From positions 1,302,012 to 1,366,011 of the forward strand of contig JAVTLE010000004.1 of the NCBI GenBank assembly GCA_033439295.1: a DNA stretch of 64,000 bases, read 5' to 3'. Below the pieces are notes generated by a model. The model made no database searches and was not told the DNA's origin. It saw only the letters and a program-made list of their open reading frames with translations. The DNA is from Deuterostichococcus epilithicus (lineage: Eukaryota > Chlorophyta > Trebouxiophyceae > Prasiolales > Stichococcaceae). A program made the translations under genes and the position numbers. Of the stretch, positions 47,701 to 58,638 are shown in pieces; within the stretch, counting starts at the first letter, position 1; every line of letters starts with the position of its first letter.

Positions 47701-49884
47701 GTCAGCTGACTGGCTCGGCTCTGGGCTCGCCAGATGCAGTGGATCAACCTGCAGTGAGCTTCTGCTGTCCGACTGGAACATCGTTCTGGGCAATTCATGC
47801 TGCACATGGGCGCTGTCAAGCATTTCCGCACACTCACCTTCCCACGCGCACCTGTCATGGCTGCTAGTGTGGCGCTCCCGCAGGCATGTATGCGGCGCTG
47901 CCTTACAGCTTCGCCCAGGCGTGCATCGAACTGCCCTACATCATCGTGCAGAGCACCATCTTCACCGTGCTGGTATATGCCATGGTACGGCCGGCTGCGG
48001 CTCATGGTTCCTCTCCCATATCGATTTCCGACAGCTTGAAAGGTTGCGCGGCGCATGCGGGTGTAGTCATGCTGTGCCCAGCTGCTGATTTTGAGCTCTG
48101 CTTGGGGGTCTTGGGCTGTTGAGGCAGCTACAGCATGCGCGCGGTTGAGATGAGACACATTGGCCACTGGCTGTCATGTGGTGGGCCTTCGCAACTGGCA
48201 CTTCCGAGCTGTCAACAACCTGTTCGCTGCATCTGCAGGTCAAGTTCGAGTGGACAGCGGCCAAGGTATTTGCTTGTTCGATCGTGTCCTTTGTCATGTC
48301 AAGACGGCCTATCGACCTGTGGGCAACCACCAGACCTTTCTTGCCCTGGCACTTACCGCTACTCGTGCCTGCGCAGTTCTTCTGGTTCCTGCTCTTCGAG
48401 ACGCTGTCACTCATCCTGTTCACGTAGGTCACTTGCATGATACGCCATTCTGCTACCTGCAAGCATCCCCCTCCGGCCCTGCGCCGCCATGTATGTCACT
48501 GCTCACTGAAGACTGGTCAGCTTGCTCACGAGCCTATTCTCTTGTCTCGTCGCAGTTTCTATGGCATTGCGTCGGTGGCGCTCACGCCCAACATCGTGGT
48601 TGCATCCATTATCTCTGGCACTACTTATTTCATCATGGCGAGTCGTCCTCCTTGCTCCTCCTTGCTCGGCATCTCCTCTTTCCAACTCACATTTTCTCAA
48701 AATGCCATTGTTTGAATGCTGTCCGGCCCCGTGCAGCGGATGTCGGCCGCCCCTTAACATCGTGTCTGCTTTTCCCCACACAGGCGCTGTTCTGCGGGTT
48801 CATCATTCAGGTGGATGCCTTGGGCTTCAGCACTGCGTGTTTTCAGACTGTGCCGTAACAGTGCCTTGCAAGTCAACATGCCAGAAACCTGGATCGGCAA
48901 ACGACCAGTGCATAACAGCACACCACCTGATCGCGCAGCCCGTAATGTGATGGCTTCCATGCCCTGTAGGCCGTTGCCATTCCTGGATGGTGGATCTGGC
49001 TCCACTGTAAGTCCGACTTGCCATCTGCCATTCTATCCGTGTTCTGAGCTGAGGTTTATGAAGCAAGTACACGTCAATCTGCCTTCTCAGTCGCTCTCAT
49101 CGCCACGCTGTTTCTGACGGTTTGGTCTGTTTGGCTGCTGCAGATCTGGACCCTGTGTCTTGGATCCTTTGTGCGTCGCCGCCCCTCATGCCCCAATTCG
49201 CGCATGGCAACCTCAGCGATGCGAATTTGATACACGCCTCTGTGAACATGATATGTCACAGCAGAGGACATCGACACCGATTTGCCTCACTGGAGAGTTG
49301 AAGTGAGCGCTGGCTTCTGTGCTTGCAGACGGCACCGTGACGAGCCAGCTCGGCGATGTGACCAACCAGATGCTGACGGTGGTGCGAGTTTTGGAAGGAT
49401 GTCTGCCATGGCTACAGCAGATTGTCAAAGCTCCCCTGCACAGTACCCGTAGCCTTGCTTGACGAGGCATGGTTGTTGCCTGCAGGCGGATGGCTCAATG
49501 ATGCCCGTCGCAGACTTCATCACCAGCTACTTTGGTAGGTGCTGCCTGGCAGTATTGGAGTGACAGCGTGCTCACATGATCCTGCTTGAAGTTTATTTGC
49601 AGCTTCTTGCGACCACATGAAAACTTCGTCGGCTGATAATGTTGTAATGTTGATGCTCTGCAGGCTACCACCACGACCTGCTCGGTGGGTAACGGCGGAG
49701 GCTCGAACGATACATTGCTGCCGAACCGTTGTAGGTTTCGGTGCTGAGAATCTGGCTAACCTGGCTTACAATATGCTCCACTGCTGGCGCAGGTGTCTGT
49801 GTCGCTGTGGTGTGCGCCATGATCTCTCTGCTATTCCTGGGCATCGCGTGGTCATATGCGAAGATCACTTGGGAAAAGCGGTAG
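35783..49884 (+). CDS. Full-size PDR-type ABCG transporter
   Basis: A gene of about 14 kb with some 45 short exons. The N-terminus [20 protein letters not shown] (35783) leads to [19 protein letters not shown]1: Walker [17 protein letters not shown] (37740 onward), signature [13 protein letters not shown] (38856 onward), Walker [19 protein letters not shown] split by an intron at 39068, and H-loop [10 protein letters not shown]. The first membrane half runs 40260-42880 ([48 protein letters not shown]). NBD2: Walker [21 protein letters not shown] (44341 onward), signature [16 protein letters not shown] and Walker [11 protein letters not shown] (45314-45403), and [12 protein letters not shown]. 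The second membrane half runs 46625-49884 ([33 protein letters not shown], ending [11 protein letters not shown]). The NBD-TMD-NBD-TMD order is that of PDR/ABCG exporters at the plasma membrane; the substrate cannot be told. Ns lie at 36755 and 43435. Confidence 0.92.
36722..36790 (+). repeat. G-rich tract, potential G-quadruplex
   Basis: Runs of G3-G9 separated by single A or C bases (ggaggggga, then nine G, c, seven G, a, six G) fill this intron stretch, with an N at 36755. It meets the four-run G-quadruplex pattern several times over on the coding strand and probably caused the assembly ambiguity. Confidence 0.75.
37071..37389 (+). repeat. Two local tandem duplications in the PDR 5' part
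   Basis: First, a 39-base period unit (tactgctgccagca...) occurs at 37071-37107 and 37110-37146, with a few mismatches, inside an intron. Second, exon bases 37311-37342 (encoding [10 protein letters not shown]) recur at 37359-37389 just after the donor at 37354, so the exon end is echoed at the start of its own downstream intron. Confidence 0.8.
38391..38424 (+). repeat. G-run tract in a PDR intron
   Basis: ccgcccccgcg runs into eight to nine G, then tc, G5, tt, G5. It contains the palindrome cccccgcggggg and enough G runs for a quadruplex on the transcript. It lies in an intron of the transporter between exons ending near 38297 and starting near 38551. Confidence 0.6.
44101..44168 (+). repeat. 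34-bp perfect-length tandem duplication in a PDR intron
   Basis: Units 44101-44134 and 44135-44168 differ at one base (gcagaccaatctt versus gcagaccaatcct). Each unit begins gcag, so each junction offers an AG. The near identity implies a recent event. It lies just before the exon that encodes NBD2 Walker A. Confidence 0.92.
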
Positions 49885-50809
49885 GCGGCACGCAGATCAA
49901 ATTGGATTGCAGAGGTATTCCTGCAAGTCAGCTGGCGTATCGGGGGCATGGGGGTTCCTGCACAATTTTGAAGAGCATAGAAAGAGCCAGAATTCTTCTT
50001 CGTTAAGATTTGATGTTTCATGATTCTTTTGCCAAGAGTCAGTGCCAGCGAGCGGGGTGCAGGAATCGTTACCCTCATATAAACTGGATGTCGTGGTGTC
50101 GGCGGCGGCCGCCGGGCGGCCCACGCACTCTTGTAAGGGCACAGATGACGAGATTACGAGATAGCTGTATTCATGGTGGTGTATGTGAACAGGCCCACAA
50201 TGAGTCACTCAGAGGATTTCAGCTCGAGACAGCCAGTTGTCTTTCTACATTTGCATCCACATGGCACCACTCCACGAAGAACAACACGTTGAGCATGTCT
50301 CCGCCACTTCGGCTGCCCTGGCTGCGCAGTGCACCAGGCATGCCGTCTATAATAGGGCTGATCAATTTGACAGGGGCCACATGCACACATGTTTGCACGC
50401 AGCTTATCAGGCAACTGCCTACTCACAAGGGATTCGCCGCTTCAACTCGCGCACCGGCTCGGCATTTCCGCAATGTCACCTCCTCCTCCTCGGCCCCTCT
50501 GATGACGACACAGCTAATACTCCGAATAACATTGCGAAGTTACGCCCCCACTCCTCTACTGGACGGACATCTCCCGTTAGCAGAGCGCCCTCCCCTCTAC
50601 AAGACGAACATCCCAGCAATCAATGACCTTTGCAAACAACTGTTGCCTGTGTTTCGCGTGGGCGCCGCAGCCATTGAGTGAGTCAGTGGCACGCAGCCCG
50701 CTGAAGCACAGCAGCAGCCAGCAGCTGCGTCGTGCGTTACCCGTCCACATCAATGGCCGCTCCGTGCGCCGCTGCCGGCGTTCATTAGCCTGCCGTGGGC
50801 CGCTGGCAT
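49885..50809. other. Convergent 3' intergenic region, PDR transporter / amine oxidase
   Basis: It holds the two 3' UTRs. No conserved coding segment, repeat or RNA gene is recognised. A plus-strand open frame (50010-50681) has no protein-like features. Confidence 0.4.
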
Positions 50810-53800
50810 TCAGCTGGCCGGGGCTGGGGCTGCGCCGCTGCCATTGCTGCCGCTGCCGCCGATAGGTCCGACGCCGGCATGGAACTCGCGCCACCACTTC
50901 TTGACGCGCCGCGCCTCCCGTTCACCTGCGCACCCGTGGGGATTATGGGTGGGGGACATCTTGAGTGACAGCTGCTCATGCAAAGCTTCCTGCCAGGCCG
51001 AGGCGAGAATGATGGAGCGATGCAAAGCTCTCCCACCCCACCAGTCACATTTCTCTTGCACTGACGGCAGCATGACATTTCTGGATGAAGTGGCTTGCTG
51101 CCACCAAACGACTCCAAGTTCTTGCAGCCCCCTGCGGCACAGGTGTCGTATCTCCACAACCTCCTCGGTACACTGCAACAGGCGCACAGGAGAGGCACAC
51201 CCTTTTTTCAGTGGCCGCAGCAGCGGCTCGCTCCCATAGCACCGCGGAGTGAAGAACCTCCCTGAGCTCCGCAGAGCAAATGACACGAGATGATGAAACT
51301 TGACGATGAAATGAAAGGCGCACCGCAGCAAAGGCGCACCGCAGCGGTACGCGGCGGCTCGCTCCCCTAACTCCGCGATTGAAGAATTTCAAACTTTGAA
51401 AATGACGCGCACCGGAGAGGTAGGCGTCATGCACGGTGTAGGCTTCCTCCTTGAAATGATGAGATAAAGGTTTCCTTTCTTGAAAGGGAACGACGCGCAC
51501 CGGAGAGGTAGGCGCCGTGCACGGTGTAGGCGTCCTCCTTGTGCGTCGCCTCCCCCGCAAAGTACAGCCGCGTGCCCGCGTTGGGCAGGAAGCGGCAGGC
51601 GTTGGGCGTCGCCACCTGCCACGGCGGCCGCCAAATTTTGTTTGCGGGCATCAGAGGTTGAGAGGCATCGCAGACGAGGGAGGCAGGCGGAGGTGCCGCG
51701 CAGATGGCACAAATGGCACAGCCTCTGGCAGGCCGCGGCGTCTATGAGCAGGCAACGTCTATGGCGCAGCAGGCTGGAAGCTGTCTTCGTTGCTGCCAAG
51801 GTGTTGCGGACAGGCCAAGATCGGGTGCGCACCTGCAGAGCGTCAGCAACCGTGTCGCCGCTCAGCGCGGCGCTCAGCAGCTCGTAGTTGCTCTGCGCAT
51901 GGCAAACGCAGTTTCATCCTCGCTTCCACACACGGAGTGCAAGAACGAAAGCCTTTTTCGAAACACTAGCTGATGAAGAGAGACTACGAACGAAACCCTG
52001 AACACGGTCACACAGTTCTCGGAGGCCGGTGGCAGCTGTCCACATGCGCGCCGACAGGATGCCCGAGCAGCAGAATTGGCAGAGGGAACAGCCCAGGGCG
52101 TATTGGGCGTTCCTGCTACCATGACACTGGGCAGAGCAGACGCTGCACTTTGAATGGCAGCGCGACCGCACCCGCTGGTCTTTGAGCCAGCACATGGACA
52201 ATGCGTGCCCATCATGATGACAGCCAAACATTTCCACCACATCACCGGCGCACCCGCTTGCTGTGGGATGGCAGATACGAGACGGCGTCCAGCAGCATGG
52301 AGGCTCAAGGTGCAGTCACATCACGCCAACGAAGCCTCGACTGCACCATGGCAGTGCAGCCGCACCGCTTGCCTTGGGGCGGCGCGCATGAGGAGCCGCC
52401 TCAAGGAGTGCAGCAGCTCGAGGTGCATTGAGACGTGTGTGATAAACCCAGCACCCACCCGCTTGCCGTGCGGCGGCACGTAGGAGTAGGCGCCGAGGGA
52501 GCGGGGGTCGGACAGCCAGCGGGTGACGTGCATCGCGACCGGCGCGCGGAACCCGCCGCCAAACATCTTCCGCAGCTGGCCGCACACATCCGCCACCGTC
52601 TCCGCATCGGTCATCGCCTCCACCTCCTCCACCGCCTGCGCGTGGGGTGCACAGCAGGCAACAATGATATTTGCAAGCTGGGTTCGGCGGCAGAAGCAGC
52701 TCCCCTTCCTCTCGCCGGGACAGCAATCCAGGCTCTAGAACAAATGTGCGCGCTTGCTGCGCCCCTGCCGTTTGTAGCCACTCGCTCAGCATGCCCGGAG
52801 CACGCGAGCCGTCCAATCACACTTCGGCTCGCGCACGATCGCTGGGCTTCCCAGCAGTCAGGAAAACCGTGCTGGACAGGACACTTGGGGAACACGTCAA
52901 AAGTCCGACGCGTCAAGAGTCAGACAGGCACTCACGTGCGGCCGGATCCAGGCGCACAGCACGTTGGGCACGCCCAGCGCGTGCAGGTTGATGTACGTGT
53001 AGCGACCGGTGAGCGGCCGCAGGAAGTGGGGGCCTGCTGGCCAGAAGGCAGTGGGGAACAGTAGCGCCACCCGGTTCTCGGTGCCCATCGCCAGCCCCGC
53101 TAGCGCCTTCTGCTTGAATCTGTTCGGTTGGCAGGCGAAAGGTGTCAAGGAGTGGGAAGGGGAAGCCTGACTTGGACCAAACCAGGATGCGATGGGAGGA
53201 ACAGCGCCACCCGGTTCTTGGTGCCATATCCATTGCCAGCCGAGTCAGCGCCTGCTGCTCCATCCTGCTCGGCTGCAGGGACAAGTCGATCATAGGGACA
53301 AATCGATGCAGGTTGTTCCGGGACGGAGTTGGATTTGCCCTCAAAACATGCATCGTGGGCTCAGCCCGGCACGGACACCGTCAGAGCAGTATTGCTGGCA
53401 GTGCAGCAATGCCGCAACAATGGGTCCATGCTGCCAGGCTGAGCGGCGCCGCCTCTCGGCCTTCAGCCGAGATGCCACCATATCTCGTGCATGCAGGCAG
53501 CGTGCAATGCTGTCTCTCCAACAAGAGGATCGAGGTAAGGAGGATTTCTGGAGGTCCCCGCAACTGCGCACTCAGGCAGGGGCGGCGAGAAGGCGACGAT
53601 GCCGGCCTTGAGCACGCCCAGCGGCAGCGTCACCACCGCCGCGTGCGCCGTAACCGGCTCCGCCTGCAAGAGGAGAGGCCGGGTAGCTTGGACGGAGCAC
53701 TGAAAGCGGGTGAGTCTTCGGGGTGCGGTTTCGCCTGTGAACCACGAGTGGGGTGCCGAGCAGCTCGTCGAATCGCCCCAGATGCACCCAGTGGCGAGTG

Positions 53801-56800
53801 AGGCTGCGCTGTGCATATGTGCTGCCGCTGTGGTGCCACAGCAGTTGCATGCACGGTGTCGCTGAGCGGTCTTGCGGGCACAGCATCCTGCCGGAAAGTC
53901 AAATAGCATCACACCGGCAAACTGAGATGTAGCACGAGCACCATTGCATGTATGTGAGCCTGCTGACCTCAAGTTGCAGGCGACCGAGTGTGCATCAGCC
54001 CGCTGCCGCCGCTCAGGCTGGCTGCCGGCGTTGGGTTCCTGAGGACGAAGCCCCACCTGACCCTGGACGTGCACGGCGACGCCGTTGGGCACCAGTTGTA
54101 TGTGCCGCACCACCTGGTTGAGGCGCACGGACGCGGGCGGCGCCGGCGGCCCGCCGTCCGCCGGGATGCCCTTCTCCAGGGCCGCCACCACCTGAGCAGC
54201 GGGCCAGAAGGCGGCACCTCAGAACGGGCATGGACGCTGCGAAAGCTTGGTCGCAGCGGCAGGCCGGTGCGTGCCGCGGCGCTAGAGGCCCGGGCTAAGA
54301 GCAGAAACGCCTTCCAGGGCCGCGACCGCCTGCACAGCGCCGCAAGGCAGTGCCTCCAAGCCGCACTCCTGCATGCAGCTTGTGGTCGTTGGAGGAGCAT
54401 GCTGATGCATGCCGCTGCATGTCGGCGAGCCGTCCGTCGGAGTCTCCGCCCTTTGCGTCTTGCTGCAGGGCGCAGCAACCTCGGACCTGAACCCGACCAT
54501 GCAATATGCCGCAGCGCAGAGGCCCCGTCCCTCAGGCTAGCGCAGCACTTGAACTGCCCATGGCTGGAACTTTGCAACAAAACATTCGATTTGTGGTTTC
54601 GACCTTCTCTCCCACTCGACCCACCTGGGAGCAGCCGCCAAGCACCAACTCGTGGTGGCCATCGAAGCCGCTGGTGACGCTGCCGCGCAGACTGAGGTTG
54701 CCCAGCGTCGTGACATACAGGTCCGCAGTGAAGGCGTTGACCACTGCTTCCTCCTGCAGCAGTGGGAGAAGCGACAGGTGACGCACATGACCATGAAAAA
54801 CAGGGCAAGCCGGCGGCTGTCCATGTCACGTACGGTTCTGCGGTGGAGGCATTGAGCACCGCCACTTCCTGCGCCACAAGACAGACCACCGCGCATCAAC
54901 GCGGCAGGCGCGACAGGGCTTCGAGCAGGGTGGAGCTCCCCAGCAGGGTGGCGCGCGGGTGGGTCGCAGAGCTCACGGCAACAGAGCCCGAGGTCTCCCC
55001 CTCCAGAGGAGGGGGCAACGCACCATCAGACGTTCTGGCCTGCGTGCACTTGCACGCGGGGAGCTCGATCAGCGAGCTGGACGATGTGGTTGATTTTTGC
55101 TGTTTCTGTTTCTGGTTTTCATGAGACATAAAACCGGCCGCCGCACCTCAGGCGACAGGCCCATGTGGGGCAGTTCCTCGGCGATGGCCTGTGCGATGGT
55201 GCGGTCGGAGCGCGCTTTGGGTCCCTCCACCAGCAGCCGGTCCAGCAGCCGTGCATACGCGTCCTCTGCCCTCTTGAATTTGCCCGCCGGCAGCAGCTTG
55301 CTGTCACTGCATGTGATCGGAAACGAGACAGCTTCAGAGGCCAAGGATTGAGTTTCGCTCCACAGCTCCTGCACCGGCGTGCAGTCCAGCAACAACTGAT
55401 ACACGTCTTCAGTCTTGGAAAACAGTCCTGCCAGCAGCAGCCTGCCGTTCCTGCACAGGGGAGTCGGGCTGAGAACTTAGAAGTGAAGTCTGGAGAAGGT
55501 GTGGGGATTCATTGCAGGTTTTCCTACACCAGCCAGTCAACTTGATGCGCATCCTCCGCCATCTTGGAATCCCCTGACGGCAGCAGTCTGCCCTCACTAC
55601 CGCGGGAAATGTATGCAGCGAGTGCCTCAGCAACGGAGCACCGCGTCAGCCTGCTGTTAGACATTCATCCGCAGCTGCAACTGTCTGCTGCTTGCCTGTC
55701 ATCTTTTCGTGCACAGCATGTGCGCTATGACTCGCTGGATGGCAACAGGCGTTCTACGTTCACGTGTGTTGCCGACCGCGCCGATGATGCTCAGGTCACC
55801 CAGCAGAGCCAGAGGATTTTAAGTGCCAATTTCGAACCGTAAATGCACTGTGATGGCCTGGCTGCGGCACACTGCCTTCAACGTCTGCACCTCAGCAGCC
55901 ACGAGGCGTGCTGCTGGACTGACACCATGGTGGCAGTCTGCCGCAGAGGCCGCCCACGTGCTGGACAGCTGCAGCGGATTTGCAAAAGGTTCCGATAAGT
56001 CCAAGTCGGCACGCAGGCCCACAGCTGCAGACCTCGTTATGTCTATGCGCATCGCCCCAGCCGCGCCTATCAAATTGGACACCGGGTCCCACAGCAGAGT
56101 TACGCGCTAACAATCAGAGCTCCAGACCCTTTCTCAAATCCAAGCCTCCTCACAGACCTCTGTTCAAGCGCACCAATTGAACTGCGCGGTGACATGTTGC
56201 CCATTGCGCAGCTCGGGCCGCAACGGCAATATGGTCGCACTTGTCACACAGCGCTGCAGCACACAGCGCGCTAATGTCCACCAGCGCGCCGGCGTGCGGC
56301 CCCCATCGCGCACCTTGTGCCGCAGCTCTCGCTCGCTCGCTCTGTTTCGAGCAACACTATGCCGCACCTGTCGAACAGCGCGGTGGCGTGCGGCCCGTCC
56401 CGCAGCTTGGGCCGCGTCGCCAGCTTCAGCACGTCCACAGCGTACGTCAGCATGGGGTTGACCGGCGGGTCTCGGTCGGTGCCGCAGATGAAGCTGGCAC
56501 CCATGTCCACGTGGGCGGTTGCGCCATCATGCCCGGTCAGCGCATGCGTGTGTACCCGGCCGCCCAGCCGGTCCCGTGCCTCCAGCACTGTGACCTGCAA
56601 CGAGACTCCACACATGTGCCTCTGATCACATGAAAGGAACACTGGGGAGAGCAGGGCCCAATCAACGCGTGCGCATACAGCGCGGCCGCCCAGCCGGAGC
56701 GCGCCTCCAATGCCGTCACCAGATGAGGGAAATGAGATGTTCAGCGAGGGTGTTCAGGCTGCCTTTCGGCTGCTGCTTGCATTACAGGACAGCAGAAGGG

Positions 56801-58008
56801 CTGCAGGAGGGCTGTGAGCCTCGGCGGCGCGGCGTGCCGCCGGCAACGCATTCGGCGCCGCAACCAGCGAGCTCCATGAAGTCCTAAGCACCTGCCTCAG
56901 AGCAGCCAGTGCAGCCGCGTATGCACAAACAGCTCAGTCTGTGCTGTAGGAGACTTCACTCACGTGGGCGCCGGCGCGGGTGAGTTCCAGGGCGGTCTTG
57001 AGGCCCGACACGCCCCCGCCAACCACCACCACCCGCAGCCTGCATGGACACAGCGAATGCTCCCTCAACACAACATGCACATGCAGAGGACCGCCCGCAG
57101 CCCGAGCTCATGATCACATACAATTGGTACGGTTTCTGTCGCGAACCCGCAGCTGCGTGTGCCGCCTGAGCCCCACGTCACGAGCAACTGGGACAGAGCT
57201 ACGGCAAAATGCTTGTCGGCCACACCTCTACGACATATCGGTTCATGTGTCAATATGCTCGCACCCCTCCGGCAGCTGTTTGACGGGGCGCCGCGGCGGC
57301 AGCGCCCTCGGGGCCGTCGCCGCATCTGCCTCCCTGGACGGCTTGCCCGGGCGCAGCTTGCGGCCCAGGGCCGCAGCGGCCTTGGCGCCCCCGCTGGCGC
57401 CGCCGGCCAGGCCCAGCGCCTGCGGCCAGGCCGGGGTCAGGGTGTAGCGACTCGGTGCACCCCCATGGATGCTGTAGCTGCAAGTTCGCCTGCTGGACAT
57501 TCCTGCAGCTGCAGACGCCGGCTGTGCCTTCCCAACAGCAAAGGAGCTGTGTGATGCTGCACGGAGGCAAGCAGGCAAGGGCCTGCCTGCTAATCAACCC
57601 CTGGAGCTGCACCGTCAATGGTTCGGTACTTACACTGCAACCTGGCACTTCTCTCCACTTCTATGGTGTTCAGATGGGCGCACCATGATGTCGTCCAGGC
57701 GCGACTGCCGGTCCGCGTCCAGCTGCAGCTGCTCCTGCTGTGCTGCTGCATCCGCCTCGTCGATGAGCCCTGTAGCGAAACCAAGGAACTCGCATAAAAT
57801 TTCCACCTTGTATGTGGTCGAGGCGGCAAATGCAAGTTCGTCGGCCAGCTGAACCGCTGCTGCTCCTGCTGCGCCGCCTCCAAATCATTGACCCTGTACC
57901 ACAAGAGCTCTGATGCGTTAGAGGGTGGCGACGTAGCCAGACCGCGCCAGCTGGCGGAAGGTGCTGCAGCAATGAAGCATCCGCGCCGACCAGCCACCCT
58001 GCAAATCA
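50810..58008 (-). CDS. LSD1-like flavin amine oxidase (putative histone lysine demethylase)
   Basis: The FAD-binding exon 56963-57039 gives LRVVVVGGGVSGLKTALEL, spliced to VTVLEARDRLGGRVHT and DMGASFICGTDRDPPVNPML (56366-56594). Later exons are: SKLLPAGKFKRAEDAYARLL (55140-55330); AVVNAFTADLYVTTLGNLSL (about 54640-54770); VVAALEKGIPADGG and SVRLNQVVRHI (53970-54192); AAVVTLPLGVLKAGIVAFSP (53570-53665); LAGLAMGTENRVALLF and FWPAG (52936-53135); EAMTDAETVADV, VTRWLSDPRSLGAYSYVPP (52460-52640); SNYELLSAALSGD (51832-51890); and LYFAGEATHKEDAYTVHGAY-LSG (51501-51615). It ends EREARRVKKWWREF (50810-50925). This is the complete amine oxidase fold. Upstream exons (57250-58008) are low-complexity with a Gln/Glu-rich coiled segment. 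A SWIRM domain is expected in LSD1 proteins but could not be shown, so a polyamine-oxidase role is possible. The N-terminus is unresolved. Confidence 0.78.
51403..51541 (-). repeat. Echo of the penultimate exon end in the last amine oxidase intron
   Basis: The exon end plus donor at 51491-51541 recurs at 51403-51455 (shared gacgcgcaccggagaggtag and gcacggtgtaggc). It translates EAYTVHDAYLSG against the true DAYTVHGAYLSG, and the GT donor is kept. Further weak repeats (gcggctcgctccc) lie at 51225 and 51354. So the last intron has a second usable-looking donor. Confidence 0.85.
53061..53281 (-). repeat. Echo of an amine oxidase exon start
   Basis: The exon start at 53061-53136 (QKALAGLAMGTENRVAL in translation) has a diverged copy at 53203-53281 that still reads QQALTRLAMD. 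Shared plus-strand runs include gcgccacccggttct. The copy lies upstream in the direction of transcription, within the preceding intron. Confidence 0.8.
54163..54344 (-). repeat. Echo of the VVAALEKG exon start
   Basis: The acceptor and first codons at 54163-54206 (QVVAALEKGIPA) recur at 54302-54344 (QAVAALEGVSA). The copy keeps the acceptor-like cag and lies in the upstream intron. Confidence 0.7.
54700..54881 (-). repeat. Echo of the AVVNAFTADLYVTT exon start
   Basis: The exon at 54700-54768 (EEAVVNAFTADLYVTTLG) has an upstream copy at 54812-54881 reading QEVAVLNASTAEPYVT. Both keep a CAG acceptor in front. If both were spliced, the protein would carry a duplicated segment; the family has only one. 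Confidence 0.75.
55240..55605 (-). repeat. Triple tandem copy of an amine oxidase exon start
   Basis: Three related blocks lie about 130-150 bases apart: 55240-55310 reads SKLLPAGKFKRAEDAY (taken as functional), 55385-55445 reads GRLLLAGLFSKTEDVY, and 55530-55605 reads GRLLPSGDSKMAEDAH. The spacing suggests one unit amplified twice, with decay of the upstream copies. Confidence 0.8.
56166..56722 (-). repeat. Multiple echoes flanking the VLEARDRLGG exon
   Basis: The 3' end of exon 56366-56594 is echoed downstream at 56281-56335 and 56166-56215 (shared gcagctcgggccgc-like and gcgtgcggccc blocks). The 5' part is echoed upstream at 56665-56722 (cggccgcccagccgg shared with 56550-56575). Both edges of the same exon have therefore been duplicated independently. 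Confidence 0.75.
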
Positions 58009-58638
58009 GAAGTAGACCAGTGATGCGTTCTGCGTTGCAGCATTGCACGGCAGCCAGACTCTGAGTTGCAAGCGCAGCAGTCGCCCTTGCCGCTCCACTG
58101 TAGCAGTCCTCTCGGTAGCCCTGCAGGTGCACCGTTTCGCATACTGTTGGTCACTGTAATGCCTCACGAGACCACCTTCACATGTGCCTCTGGTCAAAAG
58201 GCATGTTGTCGGTTTGCCGCCGAGGTGCAACAAAGCCACTCAAGAGAGACCTTGGTTGACTGGGGGCTCGACCGAGAACATGCGGATTGGAACACGCAGG
58301 CAGTTTGGCACAGTGGCCATGTCAACGGCCTCGAGCTGCGGCTGATTGACAGGGCTGGTTGACAGGCCCGTCTGTCATATGATCAGTGCCTTAGCCAGCC
58401 CCACTCAGCATCGAAGAGGACCACTGGCGTTGTGTCGCATCGTTTGTTATGTTGCCAACCACACATGCAGCGGCGTTGACGTGGGTGCAGTGAAGCCTCA
58501 GCTGCAGCAGGCAAAGCGCGCAAATTGCAGGTGTGCTGGAGCGCTATGCTGAAAACCAATTAGCACAAGAGGCACGCTCCTTGCGTAGTCGAAAGGGACA
58601 AGAGCTGCCTGGTTATCTTCTACCAATCACAGCAGAAC

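Noticed and set aside
57925-58003. SWIRM domain end (FRQLARSGYV) before the amine oxidase
   Set aside because: Suggestive but no splice joins it in frame to the following segment; left as unproven.
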